Source: Clostridia bacterium (GTDB lineage Bacteria; Bacillota; Clostridia; Oscillospirales; CAG-272). From it: DNA of 64,000 nt. The position numbers and the translations under genes were made by a program. Location of the stretch: assembly GCA_017461475.1 (NCBI GenBank), contig JAFTXX010000014.1, positions 1 to 64,000 on the forward strand, read 5' to 3'. How positions within the stretch are numbered: the first letter of the stretch is position 1; every line of letters begins with the position of its first letter. Shown here one piece after another: positions 7,824 to 18,232 of this stretch. A model generated the notes under the pieces. It was not told where the DNA came from. It saw only the letters and a program-made list of their open reading frames with translations, and did not search any database.

Positions 7824-8627
7824 ATGAAATATTCTGAAAATGATAAGCTTGATTGCTTGATACGGATGGCATATTTACAGTGCGGCGCTAAGGATGCGGC
7901 GATGTTTGACGAGACGGATGGCTCGGATGTGGAGGTTTCAAAACGCCTCGACAGAAAGGTCAGACGTCTTATTTCACGTAAAGCCAAGGATCGGACGGTC
8001 ACAAAGGCTAAAAAGATCGTGTGGCGTGTAGCTATTGCCGCAATGCTTATAATGTCTGTTATGTTTACGTTGCTTATAAGTATATCGGGCGTAAGGGAAG
8101 CGCTCTGGAATGCTATTATTGAGTGGCATGAAAATTACATAACTATCCGTTATGATGATCCCGAAAAGGAAAATGATACGCAAAAGGAGGCAGACAGTAA
8201 CGCGGCTGTAACGGTGGATGACGAAGAGGATAACGCTGAGACAAAGACAAATACTTCGATAAAAAATCCGGTAACTCCGCCTGTCTCTATTGAAGAGGTC
8301 AGAAAGCCTACCTATCTGCTTGACGGTGTTGTGGAGGACGCGTTTAAAACTAACAGCAGTGTTAATATTGACTATTTTTTGGAAGATGCCGTCATATATT
8401 CGTTTAGTCAATTTGTCTTGAATGTAAATGAGAAGTATTTTGACAATGAAACTGCGACAGTTCGGCAGATCAGTATTGACGGACACTTGGCAAGCGTAGT
8501 AACGTATGAAAATAACCCTGAGACAAGTATTGTTTGGAATGACGGGGAGTACGTTTACGTTTTGGTCTCTTCCGTAATTGACGTTGAGCAAATGACAGTT
8601 ATTGCCGAAAGCGTAAGAGCGGAATAA
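7824..8627 (+). CDS. Membrane anti-sigma-like protein with DUF4367 domain
   Basis: A 267-residue protein with a cytoplasmic N terminus of about 65 residues, a single membrane segment (IVWRVAIAAMLIMSVMFTLLI, about 68-90), an acidic linker rich in D/E/T, and a C-terminal domain ending WNDGEYVYVLVSSVIDVEQM that fits DUF4367. Such proteins are encoded directly after ECF sigma genes in clostridia and hold the sigma factor at the membrane until an external signal. No spacer separates it from the sigma gene, so synthesis is coupled. Anti-sigma function is inferred from order and topology. It is followed by a strong terminator. Confidence 0.75.
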   Translation: MKYSENDKLDCLIRMAYLQCGAKDAAMFDETDGSDVEVSKRLDRKVRRLISRKAKDRTVTKAKKIVWRVAIAAMLIMSVMFTLLISISGVREALWNAIIEWHENYITIRYDDPEKENDTQKEADSNAAVTVDDEEDNAETKTNTSIKNPVTPPVSIEEVRKPTYLLDGVVEDAFKTNSSVNIDYFLEDAVIYSFSQFVLNVNEKYFDNETATVRQISIDGHLASVVTYENNPETSIVWNDGEYVYVLVSSVIDVEQMTVIAESVRAE

Positions 8628-8657
8628 AATTTTGTAAAAAACTTTATATTGGTCCAC

Positions 8658-8691
8658 AGAGGCTGTCTTATTGAAAAATGAGACGGCCTCT
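8658..8691 (+). terminator. Terminator of the sigma/anti-sigma operon
   Basis: An 11-bp stem (AGAGGCTGTCT with its complement, one G-U) around a 12-nt loop, 30 nt after the stop codon. The T tract is weak (TATGCTTTATA). Confidence 0.6.
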
Positions 8692-8853
8692 ATGCTTTAT
8701 ACGATGTGCATATTGTCAAATATAATAAAATATTGACGCTAAATTTGTGCAAACATACAAAAATGTAAAAATCTGTAATTTTTTGGTATTTTGTTTTGAA
8801 ATAGTATATAGAGGGACAAATCCTCAAATAAAACAAAAGGAGTTTTTTTATCT

Positions 8854-9267
8854 ATGAAAAAAACGAAAAAGATCATCTTAACGGTATTGCTTGCGATAGC
8901 AATAATCATCCCCACGGCGCTTCCGACGTTTGCCGCTGTTCCCGAAACGGTACAGCCAAGATGGACGAGTATTTTCTCCATTGAGTTGGATATGACTTTT
9001 GTAGAAGGGGACGGAAATGCATCAGGGTTAGCGCGTAAGCAATCAACAGCTACCAACATTGAGGGTACGATAACTGTCTACAAGCAGGTTGGTAACGATT
9101 GGGTATTCGTAGGAGACTCATATGCGCAAAAGGCAGTTGGAACTCTCTGCATAAGCGTTGATTTTCCTGCAGAAGAGGGTGCTACTTACAAAATGGTATT
9201 TGAAGTGACCGCCTATACGGGTAGCGCGGCAGAGACCGAAACTGTAGAGCATATTGAAACCTATTAA
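8854..9267 (+). CDS. Small secreted protein of unknown function
   Basis: 137 residues with a clear Sec signal peptide: KKTKK, hydrophobic ILTVLLAIAIIIPTALP, and a cleavage site after TFA-A (about residue 27). The mature part has alternating beta-type segments (SIEGTITVYKQVGNDWVFVG, YKMVFEVTAYTG) and no cysteines, so a small beta-sandwich is likely. AAAAGGAG lies before the ATG. No family recognised; similar short secreted proteins occur near ECF sigma/DUF4367 pairs, and regulation by that pair is a guess from proximity. Confidence 0.7.
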   Translation: MKKTKKIILTVLLAIAIIIPTALPTFAAVPETVQPRWTSIFSIELDMTFVEGDGNASGLARKQSTATNIEGTITVYKQVGNDWVFVGDSYAQKAVGTLCISVDFPAEEGATYKMVFEVTAYTGSAAETETVEHIETY

Positions 9268-9301
9268 AAAATATTCACAAAAAGCATATTAGCAATCCCA
9301 A

Positions 9302-9337
9302 GGCTGTTTCAGGCGTTGAACGATGCTTGAAACAGCC
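9302..9337. terminator. Stem-loop after the secreted protein gene
   Basis: A 10-bp stem GGCTGTTTCA/TGAAACAGCC, 35 nt after the stop. It is followed by AATAATTAAAAA rather than a T run, so it may act as an RNA-stabilising end or weak terminator. Confidence 0.5.
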
Positions 9338-9429
9338 GAATAATTAAAAAACAAATAATTGAAAAACAGATAATTAAAAAATAAAAAAACAAAAATTTTT
9401 AATTTGCCATATATGGCTGGAGGTATAAA

Positions 9430-9666
9430 ATGTTTGATGTAAAATATGACATAGTTGAAGAAACGTACAGATGTGAAAATGAGGTAAGAACTGCATACGG
9501 AATAGTCGCTTATGACGCCAAAAACGGTGTATGTGACGTTTTCGAGGCTTTGCATGATATTTCCGACGATAAGGAAAAAGTATGTGAATTGGCGTATCAG
9601 TGCAATAAGCTCGGACTTGATCTTGAGCATATGGAGGAGGTTGTGACCGATTTTCTGAACGAATGA
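9430..9666 (+). CDS. Small conserved protein, DUF6514-like
   Basis: 78 acidic residues with the pattern YGIVAYDAKNGVCDVFEALHDIS and a helical C terminus (CNKLGLDLEHMEEVVTDFL). This matches the short DUF6514-type proteins common in Oscillospiraceae, from memory and not by search. SD GGAGG is 7 nt before the ATG. No signal peptide or membrane segment. Function unknown. Confidence 0.65.
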   Translation: MFDVKYDIVEETYRCENEVRTAYGIVAYDAKNGVCDVFEALHDISDDKEKVCELAYQCNKLGLDLEHMEEVVTDFLNE

Positions 9667-9772
9667 TCTATACGTAAAAAAGTAAATCGGAAAAAATTTA
9701 TAAAAGACAATTCGAACACAAACTCTTTGAGCGGGTATTACATTCCTATGTTTAATACGGTTATTTGTTTAT

Positions 9773-9807
9773 GTCCGATGGCGGCGGTAGCTCTCGGGCT
9801 TTTTTTT
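9773..9807 (+). terminator. Terminator downstream of the DUF6514-like gene
   Basis: A 6-bp stem GTCCGA/TCGGGC (one G-U) is followed by eight T residues. The rest of 9667-10118 holds no gene; a promoter for the giant lipoprotein lies near its end. Confidence 0.55.
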
Positions 9808-9948
9808 GCGCCTTGTTATATTATAAAGCACTGTGTTATATTGAGCAATTGGAGTTGAATTCAGAGTCCGTTGTTCAATATGGTTATATTTTTGCTTTTA
9901 TTCGTTATTTTTTGTACATATGATTATTAACATATTTATTAAATAATG

Positions 9949-9977
9949 TTGAAATATTGTTCATAATGTGATATAAT
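9949..9977 (+). promoter_or_regulatory. Sigma-A promoter for the giant lipoprotein gene
   Basis: TTGAAA and TATAAT with a 17-bp spacer, leaving a leader of about 135 nt before the ATG. A second TATAAT lies about 22 bp further on. Confidence 0.65.
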
Positions 9978-10118
9978 GATTATATATTTATGGTATAATG
10001 ACCGCGTATTTCTTTTTTAACGTTTAATAGCGGATATAAAAATAATACAACAAGGCTACGGTGAAATACTGTAAGCGTGCTGTTTGATATAGATAAAATA
10101 TTACTTCGGAGGATTTTT

Positions 10119-13100
10119 ATGAAAACCAACAAACGAATTGCGGTATGTCTGTTTTCTGTAATGCTCGTCGCCTGCGCGCTCTTTGGACTCGTTGCTTGCG
10201 GCAATGACGAATGCGAGCATAATTGGCAGGAAGCCACCTGTACCGCTCCCAAGACCTGTACGCTCTGTTCAGAGACAGAGGGCGAAGTTGCGGCTCACGC
10301 GTGGGTGGACGCTACCTGTACAGAGGCTAAGCATTGCGCGAACTGCTCGGCAACCGAGGGAGAGGCTCTCGGACATTCGGGCGGAACGGCTACCTGCTCG
10401 CAAAAGGCAAAATGCTCGGTCTGCGGCACCGAATACGGCGAGCTTGCGTCCCACGTTTGGGTAGACGCTACCTGTACCGAGCCTAAGCACTGCGAGAACT
10501 GTACGGCGACCGAGGGAGAGGCTCTCGGACATTCGGGCGGAACGGCTACTTGTACGCAAAAGGCAAAATGCTCGACTTGCGGCACAGAATACGGCGATCT
10601 TGCCGATCACGTACACGATCAGGCAGTGGTAAAAACCGAGGCTTTGAAGTCTGCGGCATCCTGCAAGAGCGCGGCTGTATATTATAAGTCCTGCGCTTGC
10701 GGTCACGTCAGCGAAAGCGACACGGAGAGCTTTACAAACGGTGAGGCGTTGCCTCATTCGCACGTTGAGGTCGGCTCTACCGACGCTACCTGCGAGGAGC
10801 CTGCAACAAAGACCTACCGTTGCGCTTGCGGCGATGAATATACCGATAAGATCGGAGACGCTCTTGAGCACGACACCAAGGACGTAAAGCCCACCGAGAA
10901 GGCAGTAAGCGGTTCTTCCTGCGAGTACGTTCTCGTCTACGTCTGCGCAAGAGAGAACTGCGGTAAAGAGGTCGAGGGCGAGCACGTATATCACCACAGC
11001 TACGTTGCAAGCATAACAAAGGCGGCTACCTGTAAGGAGGACGGCGTAAAGACCTTGAAGTGCTCCTGCGGAGATACCGAGACCGAGACGATCAAAAAGG
11101 ACTCGACAGGTCACAATTGGGTTAAGGGCACAGAGGCAGACGGCACAAGAACCGATACTTGCTCGCATTGCGGCGAGACAAAGAAGGTCACTGTTCTTAC
11201 GGGAGCTACAAATGCGGACAGCCTCAAGGGCACTGAGGTTCAGATCTCGGGCTCGGACCAAAAGGATGACATCAGCCTCAAGCTTGACGACGGCGTTATA
11301 GACGCTATCAAGCAGGAGACTAAGGAGGACATTTCCATTTCCGCGGGAACCGTGGACAACAAGACACTTGAGGGACTGGGCTTGACAAAGGATCAGCTCG
11401 ATCAGATCGGAAACAGCCCCGTTTATGACTTTACTATCAGCTACGGCAAGGGCGATAAAATATCGACCTTTGGCGACAACAACTATATCACGGTAACGCT
11501 TCCGTATGAATTGGCAGAGGGCGAGGACGTTGACAGCATCGCTATCTGGTTCATAAATGACAAGGGTGAGCCCGAGTCTATCGAGGCTACCTATAACAAC
11601 GGTTACGTTACATTTAAAACAAACCATTTTTCATACTATACTGTAACAAGGCTTACTCCTGCCGAAAGATGCGCGCTTTACGGATGTAGCTTTACCGTTC
11701 AGACGGTAAAGGGAAGCTGTATAAAGGACGGCTATGATCTGTACGTATGCGTTCGTTGCCATAAGTCCGAGAAGAAAAATATCAAAGTGGCTGACGGACA
11801 CGATTATACGCCCGAGACGCACGCAGCTACCTGCACAGAGGACGGATATATCCTTTACGCGTGCGGCGATTGCGAACATTCCTATAAGATAAAATTGAAG
11901 GCGAGCGGACACTCATTTAGCGTTGAGGACTCCAAGGATGCTACCTGCACCGCCAACGGATACGTTAAATACGGATGCTCGAATTGCGACGCTGAATACA
12001 GCGAAATATCCAAAAAGGCAGATCATATATATAAGGATACCGTCGTCCCCGCTACCTGCGAGGCAGGCGGATATACGCTTCACGAATGTGAAAACTGCGA
12101 TCACAGCTATACCGACGCTCAGACCGAAGCTCTCGGTCACGCATATGCCGAGCCTCAGTGGACGTGGTCGGATGACCGAAGCTCGGCTACGCTTACTCTC
12201 GTTTGCGAGAGAAACGAGGCTCACAGCACGGTACTGAACGCAACGGTTGACAAGACCGTTACAACGGGCACCTGCTCCGATTTCGTAAAGACCACCTATA
12301 CCGCAACGGTATCGCATAACGGCGAGACCTATACCGACGTTAAGGTGAGCGAGGTGGGAACGCCCGACCATAATTTCTCCGACGATTGGAAGAAGGACGA
12401 AAACGAGCACTGGCACGAGTGCGTCTGCGGAGAAAAGACCGACGTAGGCACTCATACGTTTGAAAACGCGACGGTAACAAAAGAGCCTACTTGCTCGGAA
12501 GAGGGAGAGAGCACATCCTCCTGCGCTTGCGGAGCAAAAAAGGTAACGTCTGTTCCCGCAACGGGCAAGCATACCTACGTGGACGGCAAGTGCTCTGTCT
12601 GCGGCGCGGAGAAGAAGGACGATCTCTACGTTAATCTGATAAATTCCTGGAAAGAAATAGACGGATTTGCTATCCGTATCGAGAATTTTTCGTATGAAAT
12701 AAAGGAAAAGGATACCTCCTTGCTTGAACAGTGGAAGCTGATCGGAAGCGTACGTCAGCTTGACGTTGCAGAGCTTACGCTGTATATGGAGGACGGAGAG
12801 CTCCACGGAGCGGCTACGGGTAACATCATCCTTTACAACAACCCGATACCCAACGCAAATGCGGCTTATTCCTTTAAGGCGCTTATCGAGGACGGAAACG
12901 TTTATATCAACGCATACCACGGTAAGAATACGGCGGATAATCAGATCAAGATGAAGTACACCGTCGAGTATCTGCTTGACGAGCTGTTTAGTGAGGTCGA
13001 TCTCGATACCGAAAGCGCAAAGGCGCTTGGCGATCTCTTTGAGAACACGCTGTCTCCCGCGCTCGATACTCTTATCGCAAACGATCCCGAAAAGGCAAAC

Positions 13101-16100
13101 GAGATAATCGGCAACTGCTTTAATATGATCTTCGTTATCGAGGCTCAGGAGAACGGTACGTATCTTGCGCGTCTCGATTACGATAAGCTTCTTAAGCTCA
13201 ATGACGATCTTGCCACACGCCCCGTTGCCGAGGTTATTGACATTTACTTTGGAGAGGGCGCGTTCGACTCACTTGAGGATCTTGCGCGCGAGCTGCTTGA
13301 CCTGAAGATGTCCGAGATTCCCGAATATCTTGAGGATAAGGGCTTGAACGCCGACGAGCTTATCGAGGACTTCAATGAGTATGCTATAAGCATGGGCGAG
13401 TCGGAGGACTTTGACATAGGCGACTTCATTTACGGTGAGGAGTATGCCGACTTTACCTTGGGAATGCTTATCTTTGAGACCGAGGATGAGTCTTACAGCG
13501 AGAACCTTGACGAAATATTCAAGGTTTTGCGCGAGGAAACTCTCTACGCAATGCTGGACGTTACCAACGTTGAAGAATTCAAGAACGGTATCAAGGAGCT
13601 CGTTGAGGCGGTCTCCGAGAGCGCTACCGTTTCCTTTACAACAAATTCCAACGGAACGCTGAGCTCGATCGGCGTAAAGGCTGACGGACTTTACTATGAA
13701 GAAGACGGTGAGTCTCTGTCGCTTACGTTCGACCTTACCGTTGTTATGAACGGTGATATAGAGGTCAGTTGGACAGACATCGTGGACGATATTGAAAGCA
13801 GTATCGTAAAGCCTAAGGACGATATGCTTACTGATGATACCTCCGACAGCGCCGAGCGCAGAAGCGGTACTATGACGTACAAGGGCGTTGAATATTACTA
13901 TGACGGTTACATCACAAAATATTTCAGAACGAACTACGACCGCCTGCTCGGAATAATAATTGAGAAAGACTGTAACGGTTGGATGAGTTATTCGGCAACG
14001 TACGCCAAGGAGTATTACGGATACAAGGCGTATATGCTGTATTCCGAGGACGACAGGGAAAATATCGTATATCGTCTCCTTATCGACGAGGCAACGGGCG
14101 ATACGGTAGAGCTTACGAACAATAACGGCGTATGGCTCCTTACCTATGCAGACGGAACGGTAAAGGCTGTGTCCGAGGAAGGTCTTTCCAACGAGGCTGC
14201 GCTTTATACGGAGACATTCGGAGAGCCTCGTTATACCGACTCTTCAAGAAAAACATATTTTACTTATTACTATAATGAGACCGAAAATATATATTCTGTA
14301 GAGACTCACCATTCTTTGAAATATGAATATGACGTGGTCGGTGATTACTGTCATGAGGACGGTTGCATCGTTACCGTTACCTGCGAGCATTGCGATTATC
14401 TTTCTGAGAGAAGGAGCTACGGCTGTGACTACGAATATGAGGCAAGGATAGACCTTTCCGAGTACAGCCCTTGCGGCGGATATATAATTGCAGACCGTTG
14501 CAGAAGATGCGGCTACGTTTCCTATGTCTATAATATGAACGCAGGATGCAATCTGAATGACGGCGAGGAGGAGCATATCCTTGATGCCAACGGCAACGAG
14601 GTAGGTCATAAGTACACCTATACGTGTATTGATTGCGGACTTGTATTCGTTCAGCAGGAGTGGACAGAGCAGCATAGTACCTGCCAATTCTCCGAGCATG
14701 AGGATATGTACATCTTCAAGGGAGACGAGCGTATCTTTGCATATGAGCGCGAGGTCTGGAGAAGCTCCCATACGTACGAATACACATACGAGATGAACGG
14801 CACGACCTGCGAGGAGGGCTATAAGGCAATTCAGCGCTGTACCGCTTGCGGAGATACGAATATCTACAACCGATCGGGACACTGGACCGAAAGTATCAGA
14901 TTTGATCTCGCTCAGGTAGGACTCTGCGGCGGTTACGTAGAGCAGAACGTCTGCCGCGTATGTAAAAAGGTTACTTACTCGTACTGCCGCGATTATGACT
15001 GTAGCTGGTACTATGCGGGTGATGGCGAGAACGGCGTAAGGATCTATAGGTGCGATAAATGCGGAGCTACAAAGCACCAATATACTGTCACAGGCGAAAA
15101 AGACGCAAACTGTCAGTATATAGTTACCAATGTCAGCATTTATATCGTAAACGGTAAAGAGGTTTACAGATGCGAAAGCTCAAGCACCTACGTACAGCAC
15201 AGTTATAAACATGACTTCAAGATGCACGGAGATACCTGTGAGGACGGATACACCGTATTCTATGCTTGCTCCGATTGCGGATATAGCTACGAAAGCGACA
15301 GGAGGACTTATCACGAATCCTTTAGGCTCTTTGAATTGAATATGTCAGAGATCGGCTGCTGCGAGGAGCATTATCTGCGCGTTTACGGATGTCCCTGCGG
15401 ATATTCGAGTAGTTGCGACTTCGATATGTACAACTTCAATTTCGACAAAAAGCTCGGTACGTACGTATGCGAGACCTGCGGTCTGACTGTCAAGAACAAC
15501 ACCGTTCGTACAGAGGACGGATGTACACTCACCAAGAAAACGACCGTGACAGTAGAGCTTTCGGGCGCGGTTCTGTACAGCTACGAAAAAGAGATGACGT
15601 ACGTCAAGCATAGCTTTACCGATATTTCCGTAGCTATGGTCGACGGTGAGGTCGTTGTCAGCGCGGTCTGCGACGGATGCGGCGTTGCGCGCTCGGATGA
15701 GCTTGCCGAAGACGCTCTCTGTGAGCACAGCTATACATCCTTCGGCATATTGCTCGACGGAGCAAAGAGCTGTGAGGACGGAATTATTCAGGGCGATATA
15801 TGTACCTCTTGCGGACGTATCCATGATATACACGAAAGCAACGCTCACGAATACGTTAAGGAGGATACGGTATCTCTTGAAAAGTATGCTTGCTACGGTG
15901 AATTTTCTTACTCTTCCTGCGCTTGCGGTGAGGTAAGTTGCATAAACTACTATTCCTGCGCTTATCAAACTACAAGAAATGAGTATTATGACGAAGAGAA
16001 CAGACTGATAACCGTTGAGGTTCAGACCTGTCCCAAATGCGGTCTCAGATACACGAACTCGTACTATACAGTTAAGGATAAAGAGGCTTGCACACTGACC

Positions 16101-18029
16101 TATTATTATACGGTAACACTTCAGATGGATACCGAGCTCATTTACACGGTCGAATACGTGTCTGTAAAGGAGTCTCACGACTTCGAGGTGTCGGGTACGT
16201 TGATGGGCGGTAAAGGCTCATCCTGCGAGGACGGCGTAACGGTCACCTACACCTGCAAAGATTGTGGATACTCGTACAGCAACGAAATCCATCAGCATGA
16301 TCTGTTCGAGACCGAAAGAATAGAGCTTTCCAAGTACGGAAGCGTTTGCGGCGGATACGCAACCGTGGAGTCCTGCTTCTGCGGAGAGATCACCGACCTT
16401 TATTACGACCATATCCTCTGTGATCTTAGCTATAAGAAGTGCGAGATCTGGATAGAGGATGCGATCGAGGGACAGCAGTATAACACCAACGGCTACAACT
16501 GGTACTCATACGACGCATATATTTACACCTGCGCTGTTACCGAGCCTGCGTGCGGATATAAGATAAGATACGCGCTTTATTGGCTGAAGGCTTCGGATGA
16601 GTGCAAGGCTTATCAGTACGAGACATGGCAGTTCGGCTACGACGAGGAAACGGGAGAATATAAGTATGAGATTACGTTCAGGACGGGTGAGAGCAGAGCG
16701 TACCATGATTATACCTATACTTCTACCGACAACAGCTCGGCTTATGACTGCGCCGATTGCGGAAGCTATTATCACATAAATAAGTATTACAATACAGACG
16801 GTAAGCTGATCAAGGAACAGACTATCGCGGAAAGCACCGTAAGCGGCTCAAATAAGTATTTTGAGCGCACCTATGAGTATGCGTTTGACAGTAACGGTGA
16901 CAGATACACAATCCGTGAGTATTCAAAGACCGTTTATGCCGACGGAAGCTTTAACGAAAGCTCAAAAACAAATAAGCCTTATACGGGCAGCTTTGGCGAA
17001 AACGGAATTGAGTATTCCTATATTGTAAGCACCGATAAGGGCGTCAAATACACCGAGCAGAACGCCTACGTTTACTATAAGGGAAATCAGTATTATACCT
17101 ATCGGTACATCCTGAAAGGCGGAGATTGGGAAAGATACGATTACAGCTATACGTTCGGTGATGAATGTATCAAAACTACCGTCTATGCCAACAGCGACGG
17201 GGCGAAAACTACAAATACCACAAACTGCTGTAAATTCAACACCGAGGTAACGGTAACATCTCCCACCTGTACGCAGGACGGAACGGCGTACTATAAGTGT
17301 GACGCTTGCGAAAACAAGAGTGATCTCAGAACGCTTTCTGCGCGCGATCATAAGTGGGTACGTATATCCGGAACAACGCATTTCTGCTATGATTGCGGAC
17401 TTGTAAACTCAAACGGAGCAAGCGGTGAATTGATTTTGGAGGATCTGACCGAAAGCTATGGCGACGGAGAAAATTACGTAGTCGGCTATTATAGTCTTTC
17501 CGGACTTGAATTCACCTACTACGTAAGCCTTGTGCTTGCCGACGGTAAGGAGGTAGTTCTTGACGGCGTTAATTTTGCAGACCATGATGAATTAAGAGCT
17601 ATCGTATTCAGCAAGGCAGATGTAGAGGCGCTCGCAACGAAGGCAGGATGCACAAGCGATCAGTATGAGGTTAAATTCTCGGCAGTACCTTACGGCTCTA
17701 ACGGAAGCTTTGACTACGCTGTTACCTTCGGTGAGACAGATAATATTGGAGCTATCGTAGGAAAGGCATCGTTTACGGACTACGTCGGAGCGGGAGAGAC
17801 AGTGAGCTATACCATCACTCCCACCGAGGACGCTCTTTGGTCTATTAGAACCTACGGAGAATATTGGAGGTATTGCGCTCTGTACGACGAAAATGACTCG
17901 CTTATTATTGAAAATGAGGGCAGCATCGCAAATGTCAAATATGAGCTCAAGGCAGGAGAGACCTATACGCTCAAGGTAAGATGGAGCGGTGAGAGCTCTG
18001 TAGGATATATGTATCTGCTCTTCACATAA
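10119..18029 (+). CDS. Giant cysteine-rich repeat lipoprotein (2636 residues)
   Basis: The start is the ATG with CGGAGGA 7 nt upstream; it gives a lipoprotein signal ending LFGLVAC, so C27 would be lipidated and the protein anchored outside the membrane. Residues about 29-370 contain knuckle repeats of the type ATC-x-CxxC-GH, including a 52-residue tandem duplication (156-bp period from 10302 to 10458). Then come a TSVxL-like beta region, more CxxC repeats, a non-repetitive domain (about 840-1230), and from about 1400 on many variants of CED-CxxCGY with aromatic segments. The end is a beta-sandwich like a pre-peptidase or Ig-like domain. Paired cysteines suggest zinc or disulphide cross-linking. 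Surface adhesion or matrix function is inference. Flanked by its own promoter and terminator. Confidence 0.85.
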   Translation: MKTNKRIAVCLFSVMLVACALFGLVACGNDECEHNWQEATCTAPKTCTLCSETEGEVAAHAWVDATCTEAKHCANCSATEGEALGHSGGTATCSQKAKCSVCGTEYGELASHVWVDATCTEPKHCENCTATEGEALGHSGGTATCTQKAKCSTCGTEYGDLADHVHDQAVVKTEALKSAASCKSAAVYYKSCACGHVSESDTESFTNGEALPHSHVEVGSTDATCEEPATKTYRCACGDEYTDKIGDALEHDTKDVKPTEKAVSGSSCEYVLVYVCARENCGKEVEGEHVYHHSYVASITKAATCKEDGVKTLKCSCGDTETETIKKDSTGHNWVKGTEADGTRTDTCSHCGETKKVTVLTGATNADSLKGTEVQISGSDQKDDISLKLDDGVIDAIKQETKEDISISAGTVDNKTLEGLGLTKDQLDQIGNSPVYDFTISYGKGDKISTFGDNNYITVTLPYELAEGEDVDSIAIWFINDKGEPESIEATYNNGYVTFKTNHFSYYTVTRLTPAERCALYGCSFTVQTVKGSCIKDGYDLYVCVRCHKSEKKNIKVADGHDYTPETHAATCTEDGYILYACGDCEHSYKIKLKASGHSFSVEDSKDATCTANGYVKYGCSNCDAEYSEISKKADHIYKDTVVPATCEAGGYTLHECENCDHSYTDAQTEALGHAYAEPQWTWSDDRSSATLTLVCERNEAHSTVLNATVDKTVTTGTCSDFVKTTYTATVSHNGETYTDVKVSEVGTPDHNFSDDWKKDENEHWHECVCGEKTDVGTHTFENATVTKEPTCSEEGESTSSCACGAKKVTSVPATGKHTYVDGKCSVCGAEKKDDLYVNLINSWKEIDGFAIRIENFSYEIKEKDTSLLEQWKLIGSVRQLDVAELTLYMEDGELHGAATGNIILYNNPIPNANAAYSFKALIEDGNVYINAYHGKNTADNQIKMKYTVEYLLDELFSEVDLDTESAKALGDLFENTLSPALDTLIANDPEKANEIIGNCFNMIFVIEAQENGTYLARLDYDKLLKLNDDLATRPVAEVIDIYFGEGAFDSLEDLARELLDLKMSEIPEYLEDKGLNADELIEDFNEYAISMGESEDFDIGDFIYGEEYADFTLGMLIFETEDESYSENLDEIFKVLREETLYAMLDVTNVEEFKNGIKELVEAVSESATVSFTTNSNGTLSSIGVKADGLYYEEDGESLSLTFDLTVVMNGDIEVSWTDIVDDIESSIVKPKDDMLTDDTSDSAERRSGTMTYKGVEYYYDGYITKYFRTNYDRLLGIIIEKDCNGWMSYSATYAKEYYGYKAYMLYSEDDRENIVYRLLIDEATGDTVELTNNNGVWLLTYADGTVKAVSEEGLSNEAALYTETFGEPRYTDSSRKTYFTYYYNETENIYSVETHHSLKYEYDVVGDYCHEDGCIVTVTCEHCDYLSERRSYGCDYEYEARIDLSEYSPCGGYIIADRCRRCGYVSYVYNMNAGCNLNDGEEEHILDANGNEVGHKYTYTCIDCGLVFVQQEWTEQHSTCQFSEHEDMYIFKGDERIFAYEREVWRSSHTYEYTYEMNGTTCEEGYKAIQRCTACGDTNIYNRSGHWTESIRFDLAQVGLCGGYVEQNVCRVCKKVTYSYCRDYDCSWYYAGDGENGVRIYRCDKCGATKHQYTVTGEKDANCQYIVTNVSIYIVNGKEVYRCESSSTYVQHSYKHDFKMHGDTCEDGYTVFYACSDCGYSYESDRRTYHESFRLFELNMSEIGCCEEHYLRVYGCPCGYSSSCDFDMYNFNFDKKLGTYVCETCGLTVKNNTVRTEDGCTLTKKTTVTVELSGAVLYSYEKEMTYVKHSFTDISVAMVDGEVVVSAVCDGCGVARSDELAEDALCEHSYTSFGILLDGAKSCEDGIIQGDICTSCGRIHDIHESNAHEYVKEDTVSLEKYACYGEFSYSSCACGEVSCINYYSCAYQTTRNEYYDEENRLITVEVQTCPKCGLRYTNSYYTVKDKEACTLTYYYTVTLQMDTELIYTVEYVSVKESHDFEVSGTLMGGKGSSCEDGVTVTYTCKDCGYSYSNEIHQHDLFETERIELSKYGSVCGGYATVESCFCGEITDLYYDHILCDLSYKKCEIWIEDAIEGQQYNTNGYNWYSYDAYIYTCAVTEPACGYKIRYALYWLKASDECKAYQYETWQFGYDEETGEYKYEITFRTGESRAYHDYTYTSTDNSSAYDCADCGSYYHINKYYNTDGKLIKEQTIAESTVSGSNKYFERTYEYAFDSNGDRYTIREYSKTVYADGSFNESSKTNKPYTGSFGENGIEYSYIVSTDKGVKYTEQNAYVYYKGNQYYTYRYILKGGDWERYDYSYTFGDECIKTTVYANSDGAKTTNTTNCCKFNTEVTVTSPTCTQDGTAYYKCDACENKSDLRTLSARDHKWVRISGTTHFCYDCGLVNSNGASGELILEDLTESYGDGENYVVGYYSLSGLEFTYYVSLVLADGKEVVLDGVNFADHDELRAIVFSKADVEALATKAGCTSDQYEVKFSAVPYGSNGSFDYAVTFGETDNIGAIVGKASFTDYVGAGETVSYTITPTEDALWSIRTYGEYWRYCALYDENDSLIIENEGSIANVKYELKAGETYTLKVRWSGESSVGYMYLLFT
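10290..10601 (+). repeat. 156-bp tandem duplication inside the lipoprotein gene
   Basis: Two adjacent copies encode HAWVDATCTEAKHCANCSA and HVWVDATCTEPKHCENCTA units followed by near-identical second halves (GHSGGTATC...CGTEYG). The nucleotide sequence is mostly conserved, including third positions, which points to a recent duplication. Confidence 0.85.
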
Positions 18030-18077
18030 TCAGCTTCAAAGGCTTGATCTTTTCGATAATATAAAAGCACACCCACG

Positions 18078-18110
18078 GAGGGCTGTCAGGGAATTCGATT
18101 GACAGCCCTC
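18078..18110 (+). terminator. Terminator of the lipoprotein gene
   Basis: Perfect 11-bp stem GAGGGCTGTCA/TGACAGCCCTC with an 11-nt loop, followed by TATTTCTATTGTTTTTT. Confidence 0.85.
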
Positions 18111-18232
18111 TATTTCTATTGTTTTTTACTTTTTTATTGCTTTAAAAGTCCAAAAACTCAGAAAATTCACACAGCGGTCATATTGAGTCATAAAAAATTC
18201 AGAAAAAAAGTAAAAAATTATTAAAAAATTGT

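Noticed and set aside
9690-9807. Cyclic-di-GMP or other riboswitch
   Set aside because: The GGCGGTAGCT segment looked suggestive but no aptamer fold could be built; it is more simply a terminator.
10269-11627. 452-codon open frame on the minus strand, with further long ones at 11913-12920, 14244-15080 and 15345-16178
   Set aside because: They are antisense to the lipoprotein gene, lack ribosome-binding sites and encode low-complexity Leu/Val/Cys-rich sequence that mirrors its repeats and codon bias.
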